A DNA stretch of 64,000 bases from Bromus sterilis (GCA_950022295.1 OX465600.1:234133782-234197781); one strand, 5' to 3'. Positions 1 through 12,588 are shown, counted from the stretch's first letter. The notes: generated from the letters alone by a model not told the origin. Numbers and translations: made by a program.

Positions 1-741
1 GGCCTGGCCTCTGGCTGGTTCGGCTGGGCCGGCCTCGGGCCGGCTAGCCGGCGCCAGTTTTTTTCCGCGAATTAGTTTTTTTTTGAAGAAAATGACTATA
101 GAGATATTTTTAAAATAATAAAATAACTTCAAATCAAATAACATAATATTTTTTTTAAATAATAAAATATATTTATTTATTTACTTATTTTTAACACAAC
201 TTCAAAGAGTTTTGTAAAATAATTTATAACTTCCAAAATACCCAAATAAATTTCTAAAATCTTAGGATAATCTAAATAGAATATTGAATAACTTTTTATT
301 CAAAATATAAAGATTCGAAAAAATATTTTCTAATAAATCCAAAGCAAGGTTTTAAATCATTTTCAAATGAAATTGAAGAAGTCATTATCTTCTCTCATTT
401 AATTTTTTTTAAATATAAAGTATTCAAAATAAGATCCAATAAAATAAAATGAATACTTTTATTTGAAACATTTTCCCAACCTTATTTTATTTATTGAAGG
501 AGTCATATTACCTTTTCTCTATTTTATTTGTTGGATTTGTTTTAAATAATAAATGTAAAATAACAAAAATGAATATTAGGAAAAGTCATTTTATTCCCTC
601 TCATTTTAATATTCATTTAAACTCGAAAAGTTTCAGATCCTAGTCTATCTCACACAAATCAATTTCACCCAAATCAAGCAAGAAAATCGTAATTATCTAA
701 TTATTATAACATTCCAAAATTTAGAATTTTGGGATGTTACT
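1..741 (+). repeat. AT-rich LTR tail of host element A
   Basis: A short GC-rich start is followed by very AT-rich sequence that ends in GGGATGTTAC. The second LTR-like boundary at 17306 begins TGTAACAC. TGTAACA and TGTTACA are inverse complements, as expected for the two ends of one LTR, so this is read as the tail of the 5' LTR of the element interrupted at 2545. The left end lies outside the window. I found no copy of this tail inside 17306-20915, so the pairing is an inference. No gene was seen. Confidence 0.4.
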
Positions 742-2544
742 TGTTGTGCGTGGAGATCCAGGTAAAGTAAGCAACCCTGAGTTGTGAACGGCGCCATTGT
801 TCACTTTACCACCTACTTGTCGACCTTGGAGTCCTATTGGTCAATATCAACCTTGGTATCTTCACCAAGGGAAATTTGCTGCTATCTAACATCTTACCTT
901 CCACTTGGGGTAACCAACGAAGGGCGAGAAGCCATTATCATCTCTCGCACATCAGTTGTTCATGTGATTCTGAAATACTATCTGACTCCCGTGAATCCAT
1001 CTGCAGCCTTCTGCTTTTGGAGATTCTTCTTACCTGCTTGCATTATGGTTAATTACATATGTCTGAGTATTCTTCATTGACACCCCTTGTCATCGTCGTC
1101 CTGATCTTGTTGAATCATTATGTGTGCGGGAGCACGCAATCATCATTTGCTCCCTATGAATTCACTCTTGTGGCTCAGACTTCATTCCATACATGAGTTG
1201 GTTCTCGGTAAATCAAGCCTTGATTGGTTGTCCCTCTAATTCTATTCAACTGACTTACCTTTGGTCAAAACATTGCATTTGATCTCCCCTATTGGAAATC
1301 ATATTTCATTTGAATTCAATCAATCGATTTTTTCAGATGTTTCCATAATCCGATGCCTTTGCATTCTTTCTTCTTCTGGTTGAGTACCGATGCTCATATC
1401 AGATTCTTTGCGGTCCGCCAGATCATGTGGTGGATTATCATCTGATCGATCCTACTTATTTTAAAACCCTTAAGTTCTTCCCTTGGTACGAATTGGCTTT
1501 GCCGAGTCATATCCTCTACTTAGACTTTGGCACTCTACTTTCGTAGTGGTATCCCTTACCTTTGTTGGTTGTTGTATAGATTTATAAAATATCCCGATGG
1601 GCTGTATCTATGCTTCAACCATCTATGTGAACACGGTAACTTTTATTGGTCATACCCTACTGGTGTTATGCCAGATGAAATTCCAACACGACAACATCAT
1701 TTGAACCAAGAAGCGACTGAAAGGTTATGCATTGAAGAAGTGGGAGTCGACCCTGAACCTTTGTGTTCATGCCCATGGACACTATGTAGAACTTATCATT
1801 CGAGCTTCTTGTAAAGGTAATTATCCCCTTAGTATAAATTCTGCTGCACCTATGATCCTCCATTCTACCTTCGAGTATTACCTCTTGGTACCTCGAGGAT
1901 ATCACACCTTTGCACTATATCTAATGAATTCTGATGGAACAATACCTTTCCCTGTCGTAACCACCCCATGGTTCTGGGTTGTTGTCAACCGAGAACACCG
2001 AATACCTTTTGCTTCACAATTCCTTTCTGTTGATGTCATCGCTATTCGATTGCATTCTTTTGAAACCCGTCGACATAATGTGTCGTGGTCATCATCAACA
2101 TTTTGACTTCTCCCAAGTGTTAATTGAATTCATGGTGAGAAATACCATCCTTTCCCCTCGATGATTTGTGTTATCATCGACAACATCCTTTGACTCCCTG
2201 CCAATACAAACTTGGTCATGTATATCTTGCTCTGCTTTCCCTTGGGAAAGATTTACGCCTGATACTTGTGTATCATCACAATTTCCTTTCCATTGGTCTA
2301 TTTAACCTTTCTTGGAATGTAACTTAACTGAGCAGTGATAATTCCCTTCTTATGTAAACACATTCGTGTACTACTTTGTCCGTACAACCTGTTACTATTG
2401 TTGATGACTTTTCGTTGACCACCGATGGACAAGAACTTTGCCAATTGGTCCGCCTCATCTTAACGAGCAGGAAAATGGTTCTCTTCGTCCCTCGCCCTTG
2501 GCACTGATGTTGTTGCCGACATAGCTGACAAATTGTTCTCCGTC
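742..2544 (+). mobile_element. non-coding internal part of element A
   Basis: This stretch has only short ORFs of 60-124 codons, none with a recognisable domain. It joins in sense to 16689-17305 if the inserted chromovirus is removed. The five bases before the insertion (CCGTC) resemble the five after it (CCTTC). It is best described as degraded or non-coding internal DNA of a Gypsy-type element. No gag, protease or polymerase motif was seen. Confidence 0.45.
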
Positions 2545-5500
2545 TGTCGGGACCCGGGGTTAGCGTATTCAAGTCCAGCTAAGACATAGTCATATGGAGA
2601 GCCGAGAACCGTACCCACTTGTCTAAGCAGACAAGTCCAAGCACAGAACGTTCTCGGAAAGCATCGTACGTGAGGGGTATCCCATCCAGGCCGGATGATC
2701 AACTGAGATGGGTCCTCATCGTCCGCACACAAGTCTAATGATATGGGTGATGAACTCCCATATTCAAAGACAAGTCGCCTCAACCATACTATCGACTATC
2801 TCATAACTCTTACATAGACTTACTCCAGCCCGATCACTTAGTCGGGGTCTAGGGCGGGCTCGATCATACCACAAAGTGTGCACGAGACGGAGTCTCGAAC
2901 AATCGCATCGCGATGCCCCAAGCTGCGCACATCTAAGGGCCACTTGGTGTATGAAAGACCGCCAGCCAGATCAAAACTAAGGTCTCGAAAACCCATACAA
3001 AGACATGCATGTTATAAACATACACGCAGCACACATGCCTTGTATGAACAGTAGGTATCATTGCAATTCTCTACAAAGTATACATTTTTATTGATAACTC
3101 TTATAGAGTGCAAACAGAGATCACAAACATGTGATCCAACATTACAACACAAGCGGAAGCAAATTATGTCTGAGTACAGACAAGTTTAACAAATGGCTTA
3201 AGAAGCCTTATTTAAACACAAGCCCTCCACGAGGGAACCAGTCGTCTGACTGGGACTAGACTAGCTTGATCTTCAGTCGTCAAGCTCGATGAAGAAGCCA
3301 CCTTCGGGGTCAGTGGGTTCATCTAAAACATAGATTAAGCAAACGTGAGTACAAAGTCGTACTCAGCAAGACTTACATAGGAGCTATACTACTCATGCAC
3401 ATGTATCAAGGTAAAGGGAGGTGGGGTTTCACTTGCAGAAGTGCCAGCTTTGACTTGGCTAATCCTGAACTACGAGTACCAGACTTTGAGGTAAGAAGCG
3501 TACACGAGTCCACTACTTTCTCCAATCAATTACACCACTATGGTGCCTTCCTCGACTTCCCCACGAGAAAGCACGCCATAGCACTCACACTTATCTTGGT
3601 GTGTTTTAGAATTATCCAGTTCAAGTTGTCTAATAATCAAGCTAAGCTTTCCAAGCAGTCCATAACCGCGGACGCGGCTATTCGAATAGTTTTGTTAACC
3701 CTGCAGGGGTGTACCGCTACACACACATGATCATCATTTACCGCCTTTGTACTCGACACCATTCAAGGGGTGTCAGCGAGGATGCTCACCACAACTGTTA
3801 CCTCATAGCCGATCTAGTCCGAGAAAGCCGCCTACTTGGGTTGGTTACCACTATCGTGAACCCGGCCGGTTTACCGAAGTGGACCCAAGTGATGTGTGCG
3901 TGGTGCATAAGCCGGTCTCGGGTGAGCCGTTCTCTCACTTAGCATCCAGGCCACAGACCTACCAGAACTCCGAACTATTGCGACATATGGACATCGAAAG
4001 GGATGAGTTAGTAAGCTGAGAGGGGTCAGTGAGCCCAATGTGTGGTTGTACTCTTCATCTTGGATCACCACACAAGAACTCGGACTTAGGGCGGTGTTCA
4101 ACGAGACAACCCACTGTGTACTCCTACACAGCCTCTCATCGTTCACCTTGTATTAGGGTAGATTCACCAACACTTTTCTACCATCATCATCATGATCACT
4201 ACCATCCCGACTCACATAACAGTATCATCATGGTATCACTCTAAGCATGCAATAAGCAGTAACATTTGCAGGGGCCACATGATATCAATCAACTCCTACA
4301 TTTGCTAGGATTGTGGTTTGCTTACTACTGTGACAAAATGATAGGTCATGCAAAGGAATGGGTTCATCTATGCGGTAGAAACGCATCATGGTAAGCATCC
4401 TAAACAATGCATAAGCGAGACATGAGAGGGAAGTAGGATTTTATCGACATGATCAATGGGGGTTTGCTTGCCTTGCTGACGAGGTTCGGGTTCGGGGTCT
4501 TCAACGAAGGGGGCAGCCTCCTGCTCCGGTTCCACCTCTACTCGACAAACAACAAGCAAAGTAGCAAAGTAAATACAATGCACAATCACATGATGGAAGG
4601 TTGGAACTTGATGTAAATGCTTTGATGTGTGAAGCAATTCCATTTAAATGGAGTATATTGCAAATTGAATTGCAAATTCAAACTCCAATTTGAATTCAAA
4701 CTTAGTCAAGTTATATGTGACATGGTTTGATCAATTTGAATCATCTTTAATTGTGTATGATATGCCTCTGATGTGTGGTTGAAATATAGCATATTTCCAT
4801 GGTCCAAGGTGCAAAATCATTTGAATTGAATTTGAATAAATTCCAAATAAATCAAATGACATATGCTACTGTTCCCATTTTAAAATCAACTCAAACATAG
4901 TTGAAAGTTGGATTTTTGGATAGCTTATTTTCTCCTGATCATTTTTCATATATTATTTGTCCAATTTGGAGTTGATATGAATTTTCTATGAATTTCCAAA
5001 GTTTGGGGTATTTTCTGGAATTTTCTGAATTTCTTTAATTCATTTTAATTTCTGGAAAAGGTTTACTGCGTCAGCATGACCTCATGCTGGCGTCAGGGGG
5101 GGCTAACATGTGGGCCAGGGGTGTCAGTGACCCAGGGGGCTAATCCCTGCTGGTTTAATTAACCAGTGGCTTAATTAAGCCACTAGGCCCACTTGGCAGT
5201 GACCTAGGGTCACTTAACCCAGGTGGGGTTAAGTCCCTAAGCACGACCACATCGGCGGGGCTGCCGGCGGCTAAACGCCGGCGTCACAGACGCGGCGGTG
5301 CTCTGCGTTCTCCCTCTCCTGGCCACCATTCGCTACGCCGAGACCACAGGGACGTAGCCCATGCGCTCGCACGTCACCTGGTGCACGCGGGTGTCCAAGA
5401 CGATGACCACAGCGACGGCGGTGACCTCGCCGGCGGCAACAGAGACACGGGGAAGAGGCAAACGTCACCACAGTGCTCCAAATCCAACAAGCTTTAGCTC

Positions 5501-6613
5501 GTTCGATGCGTGAGGTCACGGCGAAGATGACGGACAAAAAGACGAGTTCGATGGCGTAACAGGTGGTCGTCGCCATGGCTCCCGGCGGCGAGGAGCTTCG
5601 GCCCTCATGGCGGAATGAGCTAGAGGAGTCGAGCCGGGTCGTGGTTTGAGGGGAAAATCTCACCAGACGCTGGTGAACACGTTGGAGCAGGCGTCGGAGG
5701 CGGGGAAGTTACGGCGGCGGCGAATCGATCAACTCGAGCTCCGGCGGCCGGCGGCCATCCGATTAATCTGGCGTCACTCCTAGTCCAAATTGGAGCTCCT
5801 GCTTCTGCTAGTCGACGAAGACGAGGACGGCAAGCACGTTGGACATCTTGGGTGGGCTCCTCAGCGTCAATGGCTACGCGGGGGCGCTTCGGTGCTCCGG
5901 CGAGTTCTCCTGTCGACGACGAATACGGCGAGGGAGGAGGGGGAGGTGGTTCTGGAGGGAGGGAAAGGGATCGGGACGTCTCCCAGACGTCTCCAGGCGA
6001 GGAGATAAGGCTCGGGGCAGGCAGGCAGCTGCCTGTCGTGCCCACGACGCTCGCCGGCGAGGTGCTTGCCTGCCTGGAGGGGAAGAAGACGCATGTACCC
6101 CCTCCAGGTGGGCTGGGCCGGCTAAGGTGAGTGGGCCTCGCCCCTGGGCGAGAGGTAAGCTTGTTTTGTTTTCTGTAGTTTGTTTTGTTTAGCTAAATAA
6201 AATAGCTAAACATTTTATTAAATGCTGAAAAATTTTATATGGCTTAATAAAAATATAGACTAGCCACCTATAAAGTTTCAACATTTTTAAAATTCAAATA
6301 ATTTGAATCTTAACTCAAATAGGGGTTTTTAATTAATTCCAAGGCACTGTTTGAATATTTTAAAAATCTATGAGCATGGGGTGGGTCCCACATCACTTGA
6401 TATGTGATCACACTCATTTATAAGACTTTTCAAAATTCTAACATGAATTTTTGGAGAAGATTTTTATCTGGCCTTTTGAATTAATTCATTTGGGGGGGGT
6501 TCCTTCTCCCATTTTGCTTTTGATTTTGATTTCAAAGATTTCTTTTGAAAATTTTAACATGATGCAAGAGTACTAACTAACCCTAGCACATTACCTAACA
6601 GAGGGTTCTGACA
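2545..6613 (-). repeat. 3' LTR of the chromovirus
   Basis: This 4.07 kb direct repeat matches 12605-16688 and is bounded by TGTCGG and CTGACA. It includes an AT-rich part (about 4640-5050 and 6180-6590) and a GC-rich part (about 5220-6130). Many overlapping ORFs on both strands recur at the same places in the other LTR. They follow composition and have no known domain, so they are not called as genes. By eye only 2 differences from the partner LTR lie in 2545-5085, against roughly 29 in 5086-6613. Confidence 0.95.
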
Positions 6614-7571
6614 ACTCGCCCCCACTCAAAAGAATCTCGTCCCGAGATTTAGAAGCCTGCGGGAGGAAAGTGGGGTACTCGGCACTGAGACGGTCTTCTC
6701 TTTCCCACGTAGCTTCTCTCTTAGAGTGGTGTGACCATTGCACTTTCAGAAACCTAATCTTCTGACGACGAGTGACACGCTCTGCGGAATCAAGAATACG
6801 AACAGGGTATTCTCGATAAGAAAGGTCATCTTGGAGATCAAGCGCTTCATGGTCGACTTCGCGGATGGGGTCCTTGAAACAACGCCTGAGTTGGGACACA
6901 TGGAATACATCATGTACTCGGGAAAGGTGCGGGGGTAGTTCAAGTTGGTAGGCAACTTCTCCACGTTTAGCAATAATGCGGAAAGGTCCGATGTAACATG
7001 GGGCCAACTTGCCTTTGATACCGAAACGTTGGGTTCCCTTCAGAGGAGTAACCCGAAGGTAAGCCTTCTCATCCAGATTGTAGCTCTCTTGCCTATGATG
7101 ACGATCATAGTAGCTTTTCTGATGAGACTGGGCTGCTTTCAATTGATCACGAACAATGCGAACTTGCTCTTCTGCTTCCTTGATCATGTCCGGTCCAAAG
7201 AATTGTCTTTCACCGGTTTCTGACCAGTTTAGTGGTGTTCGACATCGTCGTCCATAAAGGAGTTCAAAAGGAGCCATGTTCAGACTAGATTGAAAACTAT
7301 TGTTATAAGCAAATTCGGCGAATGGCAGAGACTTCTCCCAATTCTTTCCGAATGAGATAACACAAGCTCTGAGCATGTCTTCAAGAATTTGGTTAACCCT
7401 TTCGACTTGACCGCTAGACTGAGGATGGAAAGCTGTACTAAAGAAGAGATGAGTTCCCATAGCATTCTGAAAGCTTCCCCAAAATCTAGAGGTGAAAAGG
7501 CTACCGCGATCAGAATTGATTTCCAAAGGAACACCATGAAGGGACACAATTCTAGAGACGTACAAGTCCAC
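6591..7571 (-). pseudogene. chromovirus integrase, C-terminal part
   Basis: A minus-strand segment of 326 codons after a TAG (7593-7595), in the same frame as the upstream pol parts. It carries the second catalytic Asp (INSDRGSLF near residue 20), the Glu (SSGQVERVNQ) and the GPF...Y.L.LP zone typical of plant Gypsy integrases. Near residue 285 is a chromodomain-like stretch (KREATWE). Integrase inserts the cDNA into chromosomes, and chromodomains of this clade are thought to steer it to chromatin. The reading frame runs through the polypurine tract and stops 23 bp inside the 3' LTR. The protein is cut off from the rest of pol by the upstream TAG. Confidence 0.9.
6614..6627 (-). other. polypurine tract of the chromovirus
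   Basis: On the minus strand the bases just before the 3' LTR read GAGTGGGGGCGAGT and then the LTR begins TGTCAG. This is the expected place and composition of the plus-strand priming tract. It lies inside the integrase reading frame, which ends only within the LTR. Confidence 0.75.
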
Positions 7572-7592
7572 TAACTGGCTAGCAGTTATAGA

Positions 7593-8282
7593 CTAGCGAA
7601 CCGGAAGGAAGTGAGCAACTTTGGAAAGCCTATCTATGACAATGAAGATGGCATTGTTTCCTTTCTGGGTTCTTGGAAAGCCGGTGATGAAGTCCATACC
7701 GACTTTGTCCCATTTCCACTCGGGAATAGACAAAGGTTGAAGTGTACCAGCAGGTCTTTGATGTTCTGCCTTAATGCGACGACAAACATCACATTCGGCA
7801 ACAAATTGAGCAATGTCTCTCTTCATCCTAGTCCACCAAAATCTCTGGCGTAGATCTCGGTACATTTTTGTGCTACCGGGATGAATTGAGAGGGGTGTGT
7901 CATGGGCTTCCATGAGGATGAGTTGCCTTAGATCCCTATTCTTAGGTACTACCAAACGATTTTCAAAGAATATCGTTCCCTTGCTATCTGTGGAGAAACA
8001 TTTAGCAACTCCGCTAGCAATGTTCTCCTTGATCCGGCGAACACCTCGTGCACGCCTTTGGGCAACTATAATTTGATCCTCAAGAGTTGGTTTCGCCACC
8101 AAGGTAGAAAGATAGCCATGAGGAACAATCTCAAGATTGAGCTTGCGAAAGTCCTCATGAAGAAGTGGTTGATACTGTTGTAACATGAGGTTGTTACAAT
8201 ACGACTTACGACTTAGTGCATCAGCCATGACATTGGCTTTTCCTGGGGTGTAAGAAATTACTACGTCGTAATCTTTTATCAA
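7593..8282 (-). pseudogene. chromovirus RNase H end and integrase N-terminal part
   Basis: 229 codons on the minus strand between two TAG codons (8289-8291 and 7593-7595), in the same frame as its neighbours. It begins with the end of the RNase H/connection region (KDYDVVISYTPGKANVMADALSR). It then has the integrase HHCC zinc finger (paired Cys in CDVCRRIK) and the first catalytic Asp in WDKVGMDFITGFP. The frame is intact apart from the bounding stops, which suggests recent point mutations rather than long decay. Confidence 0.9.
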
Positions 8283-8288
8283 CTCAAT

Positions 8289-10010
8289 CTAGCGTCTTTG
8301 CCTGAGATTAAGATCTGGCTGGGTGAAAATGTATTTGAGGCTTTGGTGGTCGGAATAGATCTCACAACGATTACCAAGGAGGTAATGTCGCCAAGTTGTT
8401 AGGGCATGAACTACGGCAGCGAGTTCAAGGTCATGGGTAAGATAGTTCTCTTCATGTGGCCGCAACTGGCGTGAAGCATAAGCTACCACATGTCGATCTT
8501 GCAAAAGTATGCATCCTAACCCTTGCCGTGATGCGTCACAATAGATCTCGAAATCCTTTTTGGTGTCTGGAGGTGCAAGTACGAGTGCAGAAGTCAATCT
8601 TCTTTTCAGCTCTTGAAAGCTTTCCTCGCACTTGGGAGTCCATAGGAATTTCTTATCTTTCTTGAGGAGTTCAGTTAGAGGCTTTGCAACTTTAGAAAAG
8701 TTCTCGACGAAGCGACGGCAGTAGCTGGCTAGGCCAAGAAAACTCCTAACTTGCTTAACCGATTCAGGTGGAGTCCAGTCAAGGACGGCCTGAACTCTCT
8801 CGGGATTCACAGCAATGCCTTTTGCAGAAATCACGTGGCCTAAGTAGGTCACTTCTGGTAGCCAAAATTCACACTTGGAGAATTTAGCATACAGGCGATG
8901 CTCTCTAAGTTTCATCAATACCAGCCTTAGGTGTTCGGCATGTTCTTCTTCGTTCTTCGAGTAGATGAGAATGTCATCGAGATAAACTACAACAAATTTA
9001 TCTAGGTACTCCATGAAGATTGAATTCATCATGCGTGAGAAAGTGTCGGGGGCATTGGTTAAACCAAAGGACATGACGGTGTACTCGTAAAGACCATAAC
9101 GAGTAGTAAAAGCCATTTTGGGAATGTCCTCGTTTCGGATCTTGATTTGATGATAACCTAATCTCAAATCCATCTTGGAGAAGACAGAGGATCCTGCAAG
9201 TTGATCATAAAGATCATTGATCCTGGGAAGTGGGTACTTGTTCTTTATCGTCGCTAAATTTAGCGGGCGATAGTCTACGCACATCCTTTCTGTTCCATAT
9301 TTCTTCGTTACGAACAGAACGGGGCAACCCCATGGCGATGAGCTAGGGCGGATGAAGCCTTTCTCCAACAAAGCTTCCAGTTGGGTTTTAAGCTCAGCTA
9401 ACTCACGTGGGGCCATTTTGTATGGGCGTCTAGAAATTGGTGCGGTTCCTGGGGCAAGATCCACTATAAACTCTACACATCTGTCGGGTGGCATGCCCGG
9501 CAGCTCTTCAGGAAAGACATCCGGGAAGTCACGAACCACCGGAATATCTTCAAGTTCGGGAAGGGGAAGTACATTCAAGGAATGCACTTGGGTTCTTGTT
9601 CTGGGTGAGGTATAGTTGACGGTCTTGCCTGAAGGGTGGGTGAGTTTCACGGATTTGCCTTTGCAATCCAGGTAGGCATTCTGTCTTGATAGCCAATCCA
9701 TGCCAAGGATGACATCAATATCTGAAGACTTGAGGGATATGAGTGAAGCAAGGAATACTAAACCCTCAATTGCAATTTGGTTTCCATGGCTTACTCTATT
9801 AGTTTGCCATCTTGACCCTGGAGTTTGAATAATCATTGGGGTGGACAATTCAACAAAAGATAACTCATGACGAAGTGCATAACTTTCCGACATGAATGAA
9901 TGAGATGCTCCTGGGTCGAAAAGAACAGAAGTAGGAACATAATTGACTGGGAGCGTACCAAGAATGACGTCAGTGGTGTCATCAGTCTCTTCGGCGGCGA
10001 TCTGGTTCAC
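8289..10010 (-). pseudogene. chromovirus protease, reverse transcriptase and RNase H
   Basis: 573 codons on the minus strand, continuous in frame with gag. The protease active site is at residues 32-35 (DPGA in place of the usual D-S/T-G; DPGAS is common in this lineage). RT spans about residues 205-400, with an Asp at 281 (SKMDLRLGYHQI) and YLDD at 343-346. RNase H spans about 485-573 (Asp492 in CDAS, Asp554 in YSDH). These copy the RNA genome into DNA and remove the template. The segment ends at a TAG where relatives usually have Trp (inference from family knowledge). The start given is only the first Met after the TAG at 10056-10058. Confidence 0.92.
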
Positions 10011-10055
10011 ACGTCCACGAGTGGCGAGAGGAGCGGGTTTGGCGGTGTAGACCTT

Positions 10056-11072
10056 CTAGGGTGGCTTGCCACGACCATTGTTGTTGCCTCCGGCACGGGT
10101 TGGAGCATTCTGATGCTGGATCTGGTTCTGGGGACACTCACGAGAGTAGTGGCCTTCCTGACCACACTTGTAACAGGCTCCAAAAACAGTGCGTGGAGCT
10201 GGGTTGTTTGGTGGAGCTGGGTGGAACTGAGTTGGTGGACGAGGCGACACATAGGATGGCCTCGGTGGGTTGTTCTTGCGAAACATACTTTTGGGGATCC
10301 AGATCTTAAGCTTCTGGGAGCCAGAACTGGATGAACTGTCGTCTCTAGGGTGTTTGCGAAAGTCGTTGGGGTTGTTCATGTCCTCTGCCTTGATGGCCTT
10401 GTTGACAAGGACCTGGAATGTGGCAAAGTCATGTAGGTTGAGCTCACGACGGAGTCCAGAGTTGAGGCCACGACGGAACCTCTCTTGTTTCTTGGAGTCG
10501 GTGGAGACTTCTTCAGTAGCATAACGAGCCAGTCGGTTGAACTCACGACTAAACTCGTCAACGGTCCTTCTGCCTTGGGTGAGGTTGCAGAACTCCTCAC
10601 GCTTGCGGTCCATAAGACCCTTGGGAATGTGGTGCTCACGGAAGGAAGTGCAGAACTCATCCCAAGATGCAGGCGGTCCAACGGGACGCATGTTCAGAAA
10701 GTTCTCCCACCAAGAGCTAGCTCCGCCTTCAAGGTGATAGGTGGCATAGCTGACCTTGTCGCCATTTGCAACATGGCCTGCTTGGAGCTTCCTCTCGATG
10801 CTGCGAAGCCAGTCATTGGCGTCAAGGGGCTCGGTGGAGTAACTGAAAACTGGGGGATGAAGTCGGATGAAGTCGTTCAGGGACACCAACTCGTTGCGCT
10901 GCTGAGTGGTGTTGTGAGCAATGACTTCCAGCAGATGGTGAGAGTCTCGGCGGTTCCTCTCAACTTCCATCAGAACCTGAGCCATCGTGGGTGGGGGTGG
11001 AAGGTTGCCTTCCTCCTGGTCATTCCCATGACCCTGGTTACGAACAATCTGGCCACGGGTTCCTTGAGACAT
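10056..11072 (-). CDS. chromovirus gag polyprotein (capsid and nucleocapsid)
   Basis: 338 codons starting from ATG at 11072 on the minus strand. Residues about 85-230 look like the plant retrotransposon capsid domain (ANDWLRSIERKL, followed by WWENF). A CCHC zinc knuckle (CYKCGQEGHYSREC) is at residues 300-313. Gag builds the cytoplasmic particle and its knuckle binds RNA. In this clade gag and pol are usually one ORF; here a TAG at 10056-10058 separates them, and pol continues in the same frame. This gag alone could still be translated from an intact start. Confidence 0.9.
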   Translation of the reverse strand: MSQGTRGQIVRNQGHGNDQEEGNLPPPPTMAQVLMEVERNRRDSHHLLEVIAHNTTQQRNELVSLNDFIRLHPPVFSYSTEPLDANDWLRSIERKLQAGHVANGDKVSYATYHLEGGASSWWENFLNMRPVGPPASWDEFCTSFREHHIPKGLMDRKREEFCNLTQGRRTVDEFSREFNRLARYATEEVSTDSKKQERFRRGLNSGLRRELNLHDFATFQVLVNKAIKAEDMNNPNDFRKHPRDDSSSSSGSQKLKIWIPKSMFRKNNPPRPSYVSPRPPTQFHPAPPNNPAPRTVFGACYKCGQEGHYSRECPQNQIQHQNAPTRAGGNNNGRGKPP

Positions 11073-11402
11073 CCTGAAGGTGAAAAACCAAAGTCAAACA
11101 GAGTTGATTGGGAGAGTCTAAACAAGGTATTGAAGTACTGGAAGGATTACAGAGCAAAGGAAGTAATCATCTTGACAACATGGTGATAAAGCATACAAGC
11201 CATATATTCACAAGCTGTCATACAAGCCATACATCGTTTTAGTACAAGCACCAAGCTAATACAAACGTGATGAAGATGATACATCCTTCAGAGGCACTCT
11301 GACTTCCTATACATTATTTATCTAAGCCTCTGGAACTTAGACCCTTGCGTACAATACACTAAGATACTACTAAATCAACACTAAGTAAGACCACAAGCGG
11401 TC

Positions 11403-12182
11403 TCACTCATCTCCATCTCCATAGTAGTCCTCATAAAAGTTACCCGCGTATCCCGGTAGCTGAAGGTGACCATCGGAAAACACGGAGGCCTGTGGACCCT
11501 GATATCCATTTGGGCAAGGATGGGGCCTAGGTCCAGCGTAGGGTGGAAGAAAAGGACCACGGGGTGGAAAAATGCCTCCAATCTCGGGCCAAGCAACTCG
11601 AGAAGGCATTTGAGTCCTCACTGGGTAGATAGCATCATACTCAACTGATCCAACGCTCACGAAGGGTGCCAAAAGTGTCAGTGCTCGATACAGACGAACA
11701 CGAGTGGCGTGGAGCTCGAAACGGAGAGCGCGTGCATCCCGATTTCGATCACTAGCAAACCTAGCAGTCATCTGAAGTGCGGGATCCTCTGCAGAGTGAT
11801 CTGAGTAGAGTCCGGTGTAATACCCCTCTTCTCCTGGAAGTGCAGCAGGGATATAGCGGAATGAGGTCTCTCTCAGCATAGTGTGCTCCTCTCTCAGCAG
11901 TGTAATACATGAGTATGCAGCATCCTGCACAGCCATGTTCTCAGTAACGCCAATGCCATGTCCAAAGTGGATAGGCTGAGTGACTCCAACGTGGTGCGGG
12001 TAGATCGTGACAATGCAGTGGAACTGGGTCTGGTTGAAGTCGAGGAACTGCTCCTCAACGGTGTACTCAGGATACCATCGATATCCCACATAGGACATCA
12101 TCTCGATCAACGTGGCGGGATGGCCACCCACACCGAGGCACCTGGTCAAACGAACAATCTGTCGAGGGGGAAGATCTGCCAT
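11403..12182 (-). CDS. extra ORF upstream of gag with dsRNA-binding-like domain
   Basis: 259 intact codons on the minus strand, 422 nt after the 5' LTR and 330 nt before gag. It is not gag, pol or env. Residues about 21-98 fit the alpha-beta-beta-beta-alpha pattern of a double-stranded-RNA-binding domain: P22..L25.E27, PEY at 38-40, F54.C56.V58, then G74.G76.G78.T80...A84...AA at 88-89 and LL at 95-96. The usual KKxAK lysines at the start of the last helix are replaced (ENMAVQ). The C-terminus (about 200-259) is rich in Pro, Gly and Tyr and ends acidic. Some grass chromoviruses are described with an ORF before gag, but I know of no assigned function. The dsRBD reading is by eye only. An uninterrupted frame beside a broken gag-pol is notable. 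Confidence 0.7.
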   Translation of the reverse strand: MADLPPRQIVRLTRCLGVGGHPATLIEMMSYVGYRWYPEYTVEEQFLDFNQTQFHCIVTIYPHHVGVTQPIHFGHGIGVTENMAVQDAAYSCITLLREEHTMLRETSFRYIPAALPGEEGYYTGLYSDHSAEDPALQMTARFASDRNRDARALRFELHATRVRLYRALTLLAPFVSVGSVEYDAIYPVRTQMPSRVAWPEIGGIFPPRGPFLPPYAGPRPHPCPNGYQGPQASVFSDGHLQLPGYAGNFYEDYYGDGDE

Positions 12183-12588
12183 CTGAAATAGAAAGAAGGA
12201 GTTTGCAAATGCATCAGATTATGAGATAAACCAGGAATGACTCGGACAGCATAACGGCTGTAATTGCAAGAAAAAGACAATTTCTTACAACATGGAAACA
12301 ACACTTACATACGATGTAATAAATCAGGGAGCATAACCACTCTAACAAACCGGTCACAACTTTCCTACGGCTACAAGGAAGCAAACAACGAGATGTTCTA
12401 ATCAGACAGAGGAGAGCCTAGTCCTATCTTCCCGTAGAATAAGATGAGGGTGACTCAGAACTCAGAACGAAGGGGGTAAGGAGAAAAAAGAAGCCTTACG
12501 TTGTTCCCTTATATACCCAGAGTAACTATATAACTATAGAAGGCTAGACTCGACTTCGGCCAAGGCTACTAGTCCTACAGTCATTCCT

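Noticed and set aside
5271..6192. Overlapping ORFs of 90-141 codons on both strands, repeated at 15331-16276
   Set aside because: They lie in the GC-rich part of both LTRs, overlap on both strands, and have no domain. They are best explained by composition.
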